Of a stretch of DNA of 64,000 nucleotides, positions 20,092 through 28,230 are shown piece after piece; the first letter of the stretch is position 1, and every line of letters begins with the position of its first letter. Source of the DNA: Streptomyces roseicoloratus (GTDB lineage Bacteria > Actinomycetota > Actinomycetes > Streptomycetales > Streptomycetaceae); NCBI RefSeq assembly GCF_004117935.1, contig NZ_SDOY01000142.1, forward strand, positions 1-64,000. The letters are read 5' to 3'. The translations under genes and the position numbers were made by a program. The notes below the pieces were generated by a model. That model had not been told where the DNA came from. It did not search any database and saw only the letters and a program-made list of their open reading frames with translations.

Positions 20092-20757
20092 CTACTGCTC
20101 CTTGGCCTTCGCGGCCTTCTTCTCCTCCGCGTCCTCGATGACCGCCTCGGCGACCTGCTGCATCGACATGCGACGGTCCATGGAGGTCTTCTGGATCCAG
20201 CGGAACGCGGCGGGCTCGGTCAGCCCGTACTGGGTCTGCAGGATCGACTTGGCCCGGTCGACGAGCTTGCGGGTCTCCAGGCGCTGGGAGAGGTCGGCGA
20301 CCTCCTTCTCCAGGGCGCGCAGCTCGGCGAAGCGGGAGACGGCCATCTCGATGGCCGGCACGACGTCGCTCTTGCTGAACGGCTTCACCAGGTACGCCAT
20401 GGCGCCGGCGTCCCGGGCGCGCTCGACGAGCTCGCGCTGGGAGAAGGCGGTGAGCATGAGGACCGGGGCGATGGACTCGCCGGCGATCTTCTCCGCGGCC
20501 GAGATGCCGTCGAGGACGGGCATCTTCACGTCGAGGATGACCAGGTCGGGCCGGTGCTCGCGGGCGAGCTCCACGGCCGTGGCCCCGTCGCCTGCCTCGC
20601 CGACGACGGTGTAGCCCTCCTCCTCCAGCATCTCTTTGAGGTCGAGGCGGATGAGGGCCTCGTCCTCGGCGATGACGACGCGGGTCGTCAGCGGCGGGAC
20701 GTGCGACGCGGTCTCGGCGTCGTCGGCGGCGGGCTGGGGCGACTCGGGGGCGGTCAC
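20092..20757 (-). CDS. pdtaR: ANTAR-domain response regulator (PdtaR-like)
   Basis: A 221-residue response regulator. The receiver domain (about residues 25-145) has the acidic pocket EDEALIRLD, the phosphoacceptor Asp in LVILDVKMP, Thr in MLTAFS and Lys in VKPFS. The C-terminal ANTAR domain (about 150-210; RKLVDRAKSILQ, AFRWIQKTSM) binds RNA and acts by antitermination when phosphorylated. In mycobacteria the partner kinase is PdtaS; no kinase gene is near here. GTG 20757 is chosen for its GAGGAG site; an ATG at 20802 would add an unconserved leader. Confidence 0.92.
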   Translation of the reverse strand: MTAPESPQPAADDAETASHVPPLTTRVVIAEDEALIRLDLKEMLEEEGYTVVGEAGDGATAVELAREHRPDLVILDVKMPVLDGISAAEKIAGESIAPVLMLTAFSQRELVERARDAGAMAYLVKPFSKSDVVPAIEMAVSRFAELRALEKEVADLSQRLETRKLVDRAKSILQTQYGLTEPAAFRWIQKTSMDRRMSMQQVAEAVIEDAEEKKAAKAKEQ

Positions 20758-20860
20758 GGGGGCTCCTCGTTGCTGGCCTCGATGCAAGGCGGTGCTGCAC
20801 ATGAAGGGTACCTAGCTGCCACAGCACTTCCGCACCGGGTACACTCCGATCAGCTGTCTG

Positions 20861-20943
20861 GCCGGGTTGGTGGAACGGTATACACGGAGGTCTCAAACAC
20901 CTCTGCCCGTGAGGGCTTGCGGGTTCGAGTCCCGCACCCGGTA
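20861..20943 (+). tRNA. tRNA-Leu (CAA anticodon)
   Basis: An 83-nt class II tRNA. Acceptor arm GCCGGGT/ACCCGGT, D arm with GGTGGAACGGTATAC, anticodon stem GAGGT/ACCTC around loop CTCAAAC giving anticodon CAA (reads UUG), long variable arm GCCC/GGGC, and T arm GCGGG-TTCGAGT-CCCGC. The CCA end is not encoded. The 1-72 pair would be G-U, which is unusual. This is not bldA, which has a UAA anticodon. No integrase gene or att duplication is visible beside it. Confidence 0.93.
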
Positions 20944-20949
20944 CAGCTG

Positions 20950-20985
20950 AAAGTGGAGGTTCACCTGGTCGTGGACCTCCACTTT
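20950..20985. terminator. Terminator between tRNA-Leu and pyk
   Basis: An 11-bp perfect stem (AAAGTGGAGGT/ACCTCCACTTT), extendable to 15 pairs with one G-U, followed by TCGTT. It starts seven bases past the tRNA and also lies downstream of the convergent pyk stop. Confidence 0.85.
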
Positions 20986-21059
20986 TCGTTACACGGGATC
21001 ACGGCCGATCACCCAAAGCAACCACATGGACGCCCATGTCGGCCCGGTACCGACCACCG

Positions 21060-22490
21060 TCAGTTCGTGACGGGGTCCCCGATGTGGTGGACCCGGACCA
21101 TGTTGGTCGAGCCCGGGACGCCCGGCGGGGAGCCGGCCGTGATGACCACGATGTCACCCTTCTCGCAGCGGCCGATGCGCAGCAGCTCCTCGTCGACCTG
21201 GGCGACCATGGCGTCGGTCGAGTCGACGTGCGGGCCGAGGAAGGTCTCCACGCCCCAGGTGAGGTTGAGCTGGGAGCGGGTCGCCGGGTCGGGGGTGAAG
21301 GCGAGCAGCGGGATCGGCGAGCGGTAGCGGGAGAGCCGCTTGACGGTGTCGCCGGACTGGGTGAAGGCGACCAGGAACTTCGCCCCGAGGAAGTCGCCGA
21401 TCTCGGCGGCGGCGCGGGCGACCGCGCCGCCCTGGGTGCGGGGCTTGTTGCGCTCGGTCAGCGGCGGGAGGCCCTTGGCGAGGATGTCCTCCTCCGCCGC
21501 CTCGACGATGCGGCTCATGGTGCGCACGGTCTCGATCGGGTACTTGCCGACGCTGGTCTCGCCGGAGAGCATCACGGCGTCGGTGCCGTCGATGACGGCG
21601 TTGGCGACGTCGGAGGCCTCGGCGCGGGTGGGGCGGGAGTTCTCGATCATCGAGTCGAGCATCTGGGTGGCGACGATGACCGGCTTGGCGTTCCGCTTGG
21701 CGAGCTTGACCGCGCGCTTCTGGACGATCGGCACCTGCTCCAGGGGCATCTCGACGCCCAGGTCGCCGCGGGCCACCATGATGCCGTCGAAGGCGGCGAC
21801 GATGTCCTCGATGTTGTCCACGGCCTGGGGCTTCTCGATCTTGGCGATGACCGGGACCCGGCGGCCCTCCTCGGCCATGATCCGGTGGACGTCCTCCACG
21901 TCGCGGCCGCTGCGGACGAAGGACAGGGCGATGACGTCGGCGCCGGTGCGCAGGGCCCAGCGGAGGTCGTCGACGTCCTTCTCGGACAGGGCCGGCACGG
22001 AGACGGCGACTCCGGGCAGGTTGAGGCCCTTGTTGTCGGAGACCAGGCCGCCCTCGACGACGCGGGTGTGCACACGGGGCCCGTCGACGGAGGTGACCTC
22101 CAGGGTGACGCGGCCGTCGTCGACGAGGATGCGCTCACCCGCGGCGACGTCCTCCGCGAGGCCGGCGTAGGTGGTTCCGCAGCGGTGGCGGTCGCCCTGG
22201 ACCGGCTCGACGGTGATGGTGAACTCGTCGCCGCGTTCAAGGAGTACGGGCCCCTCGCGGAATCGTCCCAGCCGGATCTTCGGGCCTTGAAGGTCGGCGA
22301 GGACGCCCACGCTGCGGCCGGTCTCCTCCGCGGCCTTGCGGACGCGCTGGTAACGCTCCTCGTGCTCCGCGTAGCCGCCGTGGCTGAGGTTGAAGCGGGC
22401 CACGTCCATTCCGGCCTCGACCAACGCCTTGATCTGGTCGTATGTTTCGGTGGCGGGCCCAAGGGTACAAACGATTTTTGCTCGGCGCAT
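21060..22490 (-). CDS. pyk: Pyruvate kinase
   Basis: A 476-residue pyruvate kinase, the usual length for the single-domain-set bacterial enzyme. It converts phosphoenolpyruvate and ADP to pyruvate and ATP in the last step of glycolysis. Markers are RRAKIVCTLGPA at the start, MDVARFNLSHG, the signature IAKIEKPQAVDN (catalytic Lys), and MVARGDLGVEMPLEQVP with DAVMLSGETSVGKYP. The C-terminal effector domain is present. The ATG at 22490 matches the conserved family start, though no strong ribosome site is seen close by. Confidence 0.96.
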   Translation of the reverse strand: MRRAKIVCTLGPATETYDQIKALVEAGMDVARFNLSHGGYAEHEERYQRVRKAAEETGRSVGVLADLQGPKIRLGRFREGPVLLERGDEFTITVEPVQGDRHRCGTTYAGLAEDVAAGERILVDDGRVTLEVTSVDGPRVHTRVVEGGLVSDNKGLNLPGVAVSVPALSEKDVDDLRWALRTGADVIALSFVRSGRDVEDVHRIMAEEGRRVPVIAKIEKPQAVDNIEDIVAAFDGIMVARGDLGVEMPLEQVPIVQKRAVKLAKRNAKPVIVATQMLDSMIENSRPTRAEASDVANAVIDGTDAVMLSGETSVGKYPIETVRTMSRIVEAAEEDILAKGLPPLTERNKPRTQGGAVARAAAEIGDFLGAKFLVAFTQSGDTVKRLSRYRSPIPLLAFTPDPATRSQLNLTWGVETFLGPHVDSTDAMVAQVDEELLRIGRCEKGDIVVITAGSPPGVPGSTNMVRVHHIGDPVTN

Positions 22491-22507
22491 AGGACGAGAC
22501 TAGGCCT

Positions 22508-22519
22508 TACCAGCTGGTA
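22508..22519. promoter_or_regulatory. Palindrome upstream of pyk
   Basis: TACCAGCTGGTA is a perfect 12-bp palindrome 18 bases upstream of the pyk start, in the expected promoter zone. It is a candidate operator; the regulator is unknown. Confidence 0.35.
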
Positions 22520-22542
22520 GCGAAGGGGCCGCGCATGACTAC

Positions 22543-22571
22543 TCAACAACCTTTCGGTGAAAGGTTGTTGA
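22543..22571. terminator. AT-rich perfect inverted repeat between SIMPL gene and pyk
   Basis: A 13-bp perfect dyad (TCAACAACCTTTC and complement) with a GGT centre. It lies 66 bases after the SIMPL gene stop and 53 bases before the pyk start. It is best read as the SIMPL terminator, but its low GC and position near the pyk promoter leave a binding-site role open. Confidence 0.6.
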
Positions 22572-22636
22572 CAAGTCTTGAATGTGTGCGGCGGGCTGCT
22601 CCGATGAGCGGAATACGGCCCGGGAAGCGGTTCGTC

Positions 22637-23311
22637 TCAGAGTGCGGGCGGCGCCATCGTGAACCGCGCCGCGACCTCCGCGGTGACCGTCTGCCGCTGC
22701 GGTTCCAGGTCCAGCGGGGCGGGCGCGTCCGCCGCCTCGGCGGCGAAGGCCATGCGCATGCCGCCGGCCGGCGCGGGCATGCCCGGCGCGAGCCCGGTGT
22801 CGGAGAGTTCGAGCAGCGCGACCAGCGAGGTGTCGAGCGCCCGCGCGTATTCGCGTGCCCGTCGCACCGCATCCCGTACGGCCTGCCGACGGGCCTCCGC
22901 GTGGGCCGGCGAGTCCGGGCGCAGCGACCACCACGGGCCGTCGACCCGTGTCCACTCCAGGTCGGCGAGCCGCGTGCTCAGCTCGCCGAGGGCCGAGAAG
23001 TCGGTGAGCTCGGCCGTCAGGTGCACCCAGCCCTGGTAGGCGCGCACCCGCTCGCCGCGGCCGTGCCGGACGGGCTCGGGCGTGACGGACAGGGCGCCGG
23101 TCTCCAGCGTGGCGACCGCCTCGCCGTAGGACCTGACCAGGGCGATCGCCTCGGCGTTACGGGACGTCAGGGCGGCCAGGACCCCGGCCCGGTCGGCGCC
23201 CCGGGCGCGGACGGACACGCCGATGCGGGCGAGCTCCGGATCCACTTCGAGACGGCCCTCGCCACGGACCGTCACCTGGGGTGCGTCGGGGGTGGGGTGC
23301 GGCTGTGTCAT
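22637..23311 (-). CDS. SIMPL (DUF541) domain protein
   Basis: A 224-residue protein with the SIMPL fold typical of the DUF541/BP26 family: VTVRGEGRLEVDPELARIGVSV at the start, a central region ending in DLEWTRVDGPWWSLR, and a C-terminal EVAARFTM. No signal peptide is visible at the chosen ATG (23311), so it is probably cytoplasmic. Function in actinobacteria is unknown. It lies just upstream of and divergent from the 5'-nucleotidase gene. Confidence 0.85.
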   Translation of the reverse strand: MTQPHPTPDAPQVTVRGEGRLEVDPELARIGVSVRARGADRAGVLAALTSRNAEAIALVRSYGEAVATLETGALSVTPEPVRHGRGERVRAYQGWVHLTAELTDFSALGELSTRLADLEWTRVDGPWWSLRPDSPAHAEARRQAVRDAVRRAREYARALDTSLVALLELSDTGLAPGMPAPAGGMRMAFAAEAADAPAPLDLEPQRQTVTAEVAARFTMAPPAL

Positions 23312-23437
23312 GCCGAACACTTTCCCACTCCGTGACCCGTAGGGGCTGTTGCGACAGTGCCGTCTGAGCCAGAATCTACGCGCGTTGTGCGCCACCCTCG
23401 GCGCGGACGCCGCAGATCACAAGGGGAGAACACGCAC

Positions 23438-25234
23438 ATGCCGCTGAACCGCCGGGCCTTCCTGGAGAGCTCCGCAGCCGTCGGAGCCGGAGTCGCACTC
23501 ACCGCCGGGGCCGCCGCCCCCGCCGAGGCCCACCCGGCCCGCCCCCGGCCGGCCAAGCGGTACTCCTTCACCGTGATGGGCACCACCGACCTGCACGGGA
23601 ACGTCTTCAACTGGGACTACTTCACCGACAAGGAGTTCGACGACAAGGCGCACAACGACGTCGGCCTGGCGAAGATCTCCACCCTGGTGAACCAGGTGCG
23701 CGAGGCCAAGGGCCGCCGCAACACCCTGCTGATCGACGCCGGCGACACCATCCAGGGCACCCAGCTGTCCTACTACTACGCCAAGGTCGACCCGATCACC
23801 CGGGCCGGCGGCCCCGTCCACCCCATGGCCCGGGCCATGAACGCCATCGGCTACGACGCCGCCGCGCTCGGCAACCACGAGTTCAACTACGGCATCCCGG
23901 TGCTGCGGAAGTTCCAGGACCAGTGCGACTTCCCGCTGCTCGGCGCCAACGCGCTCGACGCGAGGACGCTGCGCCCCGCCTTCCCGCCGTACAGCATGCA
24001 CTGCCTGCGCACGCCGCACGGCCGGGACGTCCGGGTCGCCGTGCTCGGCCTCACCAACCCCGGCATCGCCATCTGGGACAAGGCCAACGTCACCGGCAAG
24101 ATGGTCTTCCCCGGCCTGGAGGAGCAGGCCGCGAAGTGGGTGCCGAAGCTGCGCTCCATGGGCGCCGACGTGGTGATCGTCTCCGCGCACTCCGGCTCCA
24201 GCGGCACCTCCTCGTACGGCGACCAGCTGCCGTACGTCGAGAACGCGGCCGGTCTCGTCGCCGAGCAGGTCCCCGGCATCGACGCGATCCTCGTCGGCCA
24301 CGCCCACACCGAGATCCCCGAGTACCGGGTCAGGAACAAGGAGACCGGCAAGGACGTCGTCCTGTCCGAGCCGCTCAAGTGGGGCCAGCGCCTCACCCTC
24401 TTCGACTTCGACCTGGTGTGGCAGAAGGGCCGCTGGGTCGTCGAGAAGGCCGGCGCGCGCGTCCTCGACTCCAACACCGTGGGCGAGGACCCGGAGATCA
24501 CCGCGCTGCTCTCCGACGAGCACAAGAAGGTCGTGGCGTACGTCAACCAGGTCATCGGCACCTCCACCGCCGCCATGACCACGGCCGACGCGCCGTGGAA
24601 GGACGAGCCGATCATCGACCTGATCAACATCGTGCAGGCCGAGACGGTGAAGGCGGCCCTGGCGGGCGGCGAGTACGCCGGCCTGCCCGTGGTCTCGCAG
24701 GCCTCCTGCTTCTCCCGCACGGCGCGCATCCCGTCCGGGGAGATCACCATCAAGGACGCCGCCGGGCTCTACCCCTTCGAGAACACCATGGAGGCCCGTC
24801 TGATGACGGGCGCCCAGCTGAAGGACTACCTGGAGTTCTCGGCGCGGTACTACGCCCGGACCCCGGCGGGCGTGCCGGTGGACACCGCGAAGCTGACCAA
24901 CGCCGACGGCATCCCGGACTACAACTACGACGCCGTGTCGGGTCTGACGTACGAGATCGACATCGCGAAGCCGGCCGGTTCGCGGATCGTGAACCTGTCC
25001 TTCGAGGGCAGCCCGCTGGACCCGGCGGCGCGGTTCGTGCTCGCCGTCAACAACTACCGGGCGAACGGCGGCGGCGCGTTCCCGCACGTCGCCGCCGCCC
25101 CGCAGCTGTGGTCGAACTCGGACGAGATCCGCAACACCATCATCCAGTGGGTGCAGGCGAAGGGCACCGTCGACCCGGCCGCGTTCGCGTCGGTGGACTG
25201 GAAGCTGACCCGGGACGGCGTGCCGGTGTTCTAG
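23438..25234 (+). CDS. Tat-exported 5'-nucleotidase / metallophosphoesterase
   Basis: A 598-residue bifunctional UshA/CpdB-type enzyme. Residues 1-35 carry a twin-arginine leader (NRRAFLESS). The metallophosphoesterase domain has TTDLHGNV, IDAGDTIQG, ALGNHEFNYG, VSAHSG and VGHAHTEIP, which bind two metals. The C-terminal nucleotidase domain has ASCFSRTARIPSG, LYPFENTM and VNNYRANGGGAFP. It should release phosphate from extracellular nucleotides or 2',3'-cyclic nucleotides. The ATG has AAGGGGAG upstream. Its stop lies 15 bases from the stop of the convergent N-hydroxylase gene. Confidence 0.92.
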   Translation: MPLNRRAFLESSAAVGAGVALTAGAAAPAEAHPARPRPAKRYSFTVMGTTDLHGNVFNWDYFTDKEFDDKAHNDVGLAKISTLVNQVREAKGRRNTLLIDAGDTIQGTQLSYYYAKVDPITRAGGPVHPMARAMNAIGYDAAALGNHEFNYGIPVLRKFQDQCDFPLLGANALDARTLRPAFPPYSMHCLRTPHGRDVRVAVLGLTNPGIAIWDKANVTGKMVFPGLEEQAAKWVPKLRSMGADVVIVSAHSGSSGTSSYGDQLPYVENAAGLVAEQVPGIDAILVGHAHTEIPEYRVRNKETGKDVVLSEPLKWGQRLTLFDFDLVWQKGRWVVEKAGARVLDSNTVGEDPEITALLSDEHKKVVAYVNQVIGTSTAAMTTADAPWKDEPIIDLINIVQAETVKAALAGGEYAGLPVVSQASCFSRTARIPSGEITIKDAAGLYPFENTMEARLMTGAQLKDYLEFSARYYARTPAGVPVDTAKLTNADGIPDYNYDAVSGLTYEIDIAKPAGSRIVNLSFEGSPLDPAARFVLAVNNYRANGGGAFPHVAAAPQLWSNSDEIRNTIIQWVQAKGTVDPAAFASVDWKLTRDGVPVF

Positions 25235-25249
25235 GGCGGTCGCCGTCTC

Positions 25250-26677
25250 TCAGTGCTGGACGAGAGGCGTCAGCTTCCGGCCCGGGGCCTGCCGGCCCTG
25301 GGCCGGAATGCCCGGCGCCGCTCGCTCGTCCAGGCCGAAGGTGGTGAAGGCGGTGCGGTGCGGCAGCGGGTACGGCTCCTTGCCGGTCACCGAGTTGAGG
25401 ATGACGGCGCTGCGCCAGGCGGCCAGCCCCAGGTCGGGCGCGCCGACGCCGTGGGTGTGCCGCTCGGCGTTCTGCACGTACACGGAGCCGGTGACGGACT
25501 CGTCGAGGACCAGCCGGTAGTCGGCGGCGACGCGGGCCCGGCCGGCCGAGTCGTGGCGCAGGTACGGGTCGAGGCCGGCGAGCATGCGGTCGACCGGGCG
25601 TTCGCGGTAGCCGGTGGCGAGGACGACGGCGTCGGTGGTCAGCCGGGAACGGGTGGACTGCTGGATGTGCTCCAGGTGCAGCTCGACGCGGGTGGTGGCG
25701 ACCCGGCCGGCGGTGCGGACCCGGACGCCCGGGGTGAGGACGGCGTCGGGCCAGCCGCCGTGGAGGGTGCGGCGGTAGAGCTCGTCGTGGATGGCGGCGA
25801 TGGTGTCGGCGTCGATGCCCTTGTGCAACTGCCACTGGCGGGGCAGCAGTTCGCCGCGGACGGGCTCGGGCAGGCTGTGGAAGTAGCGGGTGTAGTCGGG
25901 CGTGAAGTGCTCGAGTCCCAGCTTGGAGTACTCCATCGGCGCGAAGGCCTCGGTGCGGGCCAGCCAGTGCAGTCGTTCCGCGCCGGCCGGGCGGGCGCGG
26001 AGCAGGTCGAGGAAGACCTCGGCACCGGACTGGCCGGAGCCGATGACGGTGACGTGCCCGGCGGCGAGCAGGGACTCGCGGTGGGCGAGGTAGTCCGCGG
26101 AGTGGACGACGGGGACGCCGGGGGCGTCGGCGAGGGGCCTCAGGGCCTCGGGGACGTACGGTTCGGTGCCGACGCCGAGGACGACGTCGCGGGTGTACGA
26201 GCGGCCCAGGGCCTCGGCCTCGCCGTCGGCGTCGAGCTGGGTGAAGTCGACCTCGAACAGGCGGCGTTCGGGGTTCCAGCGGACCGAGTCGACCTGGTGG
26301 CCGAAGTGGAGTCCGGGCAGCTGCTCGCTGACCCAGCGGCAGTAGGCGTCGTACTCGGCGCGGTGGATGTGGAACTTCTCGGCGAAGTAGAACGGGAAGA
26401 GGCGGTCGCGGGCGCGGAGGTAGTTGAGGAAGGTCCAGGGGCTGGCCGGGTCGGCGAGGGTCACCAGGTCGGCGAGGAAGGGGACCTGGAGGGTGGAGCC
26501 CTCGATGAGGAGCCCGGGGTGCCACTCGAAGGCGGGGCGCTGCTCGTAGAAGGCGGTGGAGAGGCCGCCGGGGACGCCGTGGGCGAGCGCGGCGAGCGAC
26601 AGGTTGAACGGGCCGATGCCGACGCCCACCAGGTCGAGCGGACGGTCGTGGTCGTGCTGCGGGGTGCTGCCGGTCAT
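25250..26677 (-). CDS. FAD-dependent lysine/ornithine/diamine N-monooxygenase (IucD/SidA/DesB-like)
   Basis: A 475-residue flavoprotein N-hydroxylase. The FAD motif is VGVGIGPFNLSLAALA, the NADPH site VIGSGQSGAEVFLDLL, and the late motif AVVLATGYRERP is also typical. Segments PAFEWHPGLLIEGSTLQVPF and SPWTFLNYL are shared by hydroxylases that act on lysine, ornithine or cadaverine in hydroxamate siderophore pathways. ATG 26677 overlaps the upstream decarboxylase stop by four bases (ATGA), so the product of that enzyme is the likely substrate, as for DesA/DesB. No acyltransferase or NIS synthetase gene follows. Confidence 0.87.
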   Translation of the reverse strand: MTGSTPQHDHDRPLDLVGVGIGPFNLSLAALAHGVPGGLSTAFYEQRPAFEWHPGLLIEGSTLQVPFLADLVTLADPASPWTFLNYLRARDRLFPFYFAEKFHIHRAEYDAYCRWVSEQLPGLHFGHQVDSVRWNPERRLFEVDFTQLDADGEAEALGRSYTRDVVLGVGTEPYVPEALRPLADAPGVPVVHSADYLAHRESLLAAGHVTVIGSGQSGAEVFLDLLRARPAGAERLHWLARTEAFAPMEYSKLGLEHFTPDYTRYFHSLPEPVRGELLPRQWQLHKGIDADTIAAIHDELYRRTLHGGWPDAVLTPGVRVRTAGRVATTRVELHLEHIQQSTRSRLTTDAVVLATGYRERPVDRMLAGLDPYLRHDSAGRARVAADYRLVLDESVTGSVYVQNAERHTHGVGAPDLGLAAWRSAVILNSVTGKEPYPLPHRTAFTTFGLDERAAPGIPAQGRQAPGRKLTPLVQH

Positions 26678-28050
26678 CGGTGGGTGCTGCCTTCCACGAG
26701 GGTGAGGATCTCTTCGAGGTCGCCGGGGGTGGCGTGGGGGTTGAGCAGGGTGGCCTTGAGCCAGAGCCGGCCGCCGGCCGCGGCCCGGCCGAGGACGGCC
26801 CGGCCCTCCGCGAGCAGGGTGCGGCGGATCTCCGCGACGGTCGCGTCGTCGGCGCCGTGCGGGCGGAACAGGACGGTGGTGAGGACGGGCCTGGCGTACA
26901 GCTCGAGGCCCGGCGCCTTCTCCACGAGGTCGGCCAGCTGCCGCGCCCGGTCCACGCAGGCGTCGACGAGCGCTCCGAGGCCGGAGCGGCCGAGGGCGCG
27001 CAGGGTGACGGCGGTCTTGAGGACGTCGGGGCGGCGGGTGGTGCGCAGCGAGCGGCCGAGGAGGTCGGGCAGTCCGGCCTCGGTGTCGTCGTCGGCGTTG
27101 AGGTAGTCGGCGGTGTGTCCGAGTACGGCGAGGTCGGCGGCGTCCCGTACGGCGAGGAGTCCGGCGGCGGCGGGCTGCCAGCCCAGTTTGTGCAGGTCGA
27201 CGGTGACGGTTCGGGCGCGGTCGAGACCGTCGAGGAGGTGCCGGTGGGCGGCGCTGAACAGGGCGGGTCCGCCGTAGGCGGCGTCGACGTGAAGGTCGGC
27301 GCCGTGCGCGGCGCACAGGTCGGCGATCCGGGGCAGCGGGTCGATCAGTCCGGCGTCGGTGGTGCCGGCGGTGGCGGCGACGAGGAGCGGCTGCCCGGCC
27401 AGGCCGGCGAGGGTCTCGGCGAGGGCGTCCGGATCGAGGGTTCCGGCGGGGGTGGGGACGACGACCGGCTCGGGCAGGCCGAGGAGCCAGGCGGCACGGC
27501 GGAAGGAGTGGTGGGCGTCGGCACCGGTCACGGTCCGGAGGGTGCCGTGCCGTTCCCTGGCGAGGAGCAGGGCGAGCTGGTTGGACTCGGTGCCGCCGGT
27601 GGTGACGAGGGCGTCGGGCGCCGGGGCGCCGGGGAACACCTCGGCGGCGAGGGCGGCGGTGACCAGCGCTTCGAGCGCGGAGGCGGCGGGGGCCTGGTCC
27701 CACGAGTCGAGGGAGGGGTTCAGGGCGGAGGCGGCGAGGTCGGCGGCGACGGCGAGGGCGAGCGGCGGGGTGTGCAGATGCGCCGCGCACAGTGGGTGCG
27801 CGGGATCGGCGGCACCGGCGGCGAGGGCGTGCACGAGCGTACGGAGGGCCTCGTCCTGCCCGGTTCCGTGCTGGGGCAGTACGGCACCGACGGCCTCCCG
27901 CACCCGCCGGTCCACCTCGTCCGCGCCTCCGCCGGGCAGCGGCCCGTCCCGCACGGCCGCGCCGTCGCGCAGCGCTCCGAGAACGACGTCGAGCAACGGG
28001 CGCAGGGCCTCCGGCCCGTGGACGCCTCCGGCGAGGGGTGCGGCACGCAT
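26674..28050 (-). CDS. PLP-dependent group II decarboxylase (DesA/diaminobutyrate decarboxylase-like)
   Basis: A 458-residue PLP decarboxylase. Markers are NPSLDSWDQAPAASALE, the cofactor-phosphate loop VTTGGTESNQLALLLA, ATAGTTDAGLIDPLP, HVDAAYGG (Asp to pyridine nitrogen) and the Schiff-base lysine in TVDLHKLGWQP. DesA homologues have HKSFFQP there, so this is a divergent member. Lysine, ornithine or diaminobutyrate are candidate substrates. It forms a coupled pair with the downstream N-hydroxylase. No ribosome site is evident at ATG 28050 and no iron-box-like dyad was found in the 180 bp upstream. Confidence 0.83.
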   Translation of the reverse strand: MRAAPLAGGVHGPEALRPLLDVVLGALRDGAAVRDGPLPGGGADEVDRRVREAVGAVLPQHGTGQDEALRTLVHALAAGAADPAHPLCAAHLHTPPLALAVAADLAASALNPSLDSWDQAPAASALEALVTAALAAEVFPGAPAPDALVTTGGTESNQLALLLARERHGTLRTVTGADAHHSFRRAAWLLGLPEPVVVPTPAGTLDPDALAETLAGLAGQPLLVAATAGTTDAGLIDPLPRIADLCAAHGADLHVDAAYGGPALFSAAHRHLLDGLDRARTVTVDLHKLGWQPAAAGLLAVRDAADLAVLGHTADYLNADDDTEAGLPDLLGRSLRTTRRPDVLKTAVTLRALGRSGLGALVDACVDRARQLADLVEKAPGLELYARPVLTTVLFRPHGADDATVAEIRRTLLAEGRAVLGRAAAGGRLWLKATLLNPHATPGDLEEILTLVEGSTHR

Positions 28051-28230
28051 GGACGACAGGGTGCCGGGGGTTGTCGGGGATTGTCCGGAGAGTGCGGTGG
28101 TGTGACCCGAAAGAGGGACGGACGGGTGAAACCTGCGGGTCGTTGCTTGCGGACCCGGCCGGGATCCGGCAGGGGCGTGTGTCGAAAGTCCCGCGCCCTT
28201 CGGGCGGACGACGCTCCTTTCGCCACACGC

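Noticed and set aside
20861-21059. Integrative element attached to tRNA-Leu
   Set aside because: No integrase, no direct repeat of the tRNA 3' end and core genes on both sides.
28051-28230. Iron box upstream of the siderophore-like pair
   Set aside because: No TTAGGTTAGGCTAACCTAA-like dyad could be found in this stretch.
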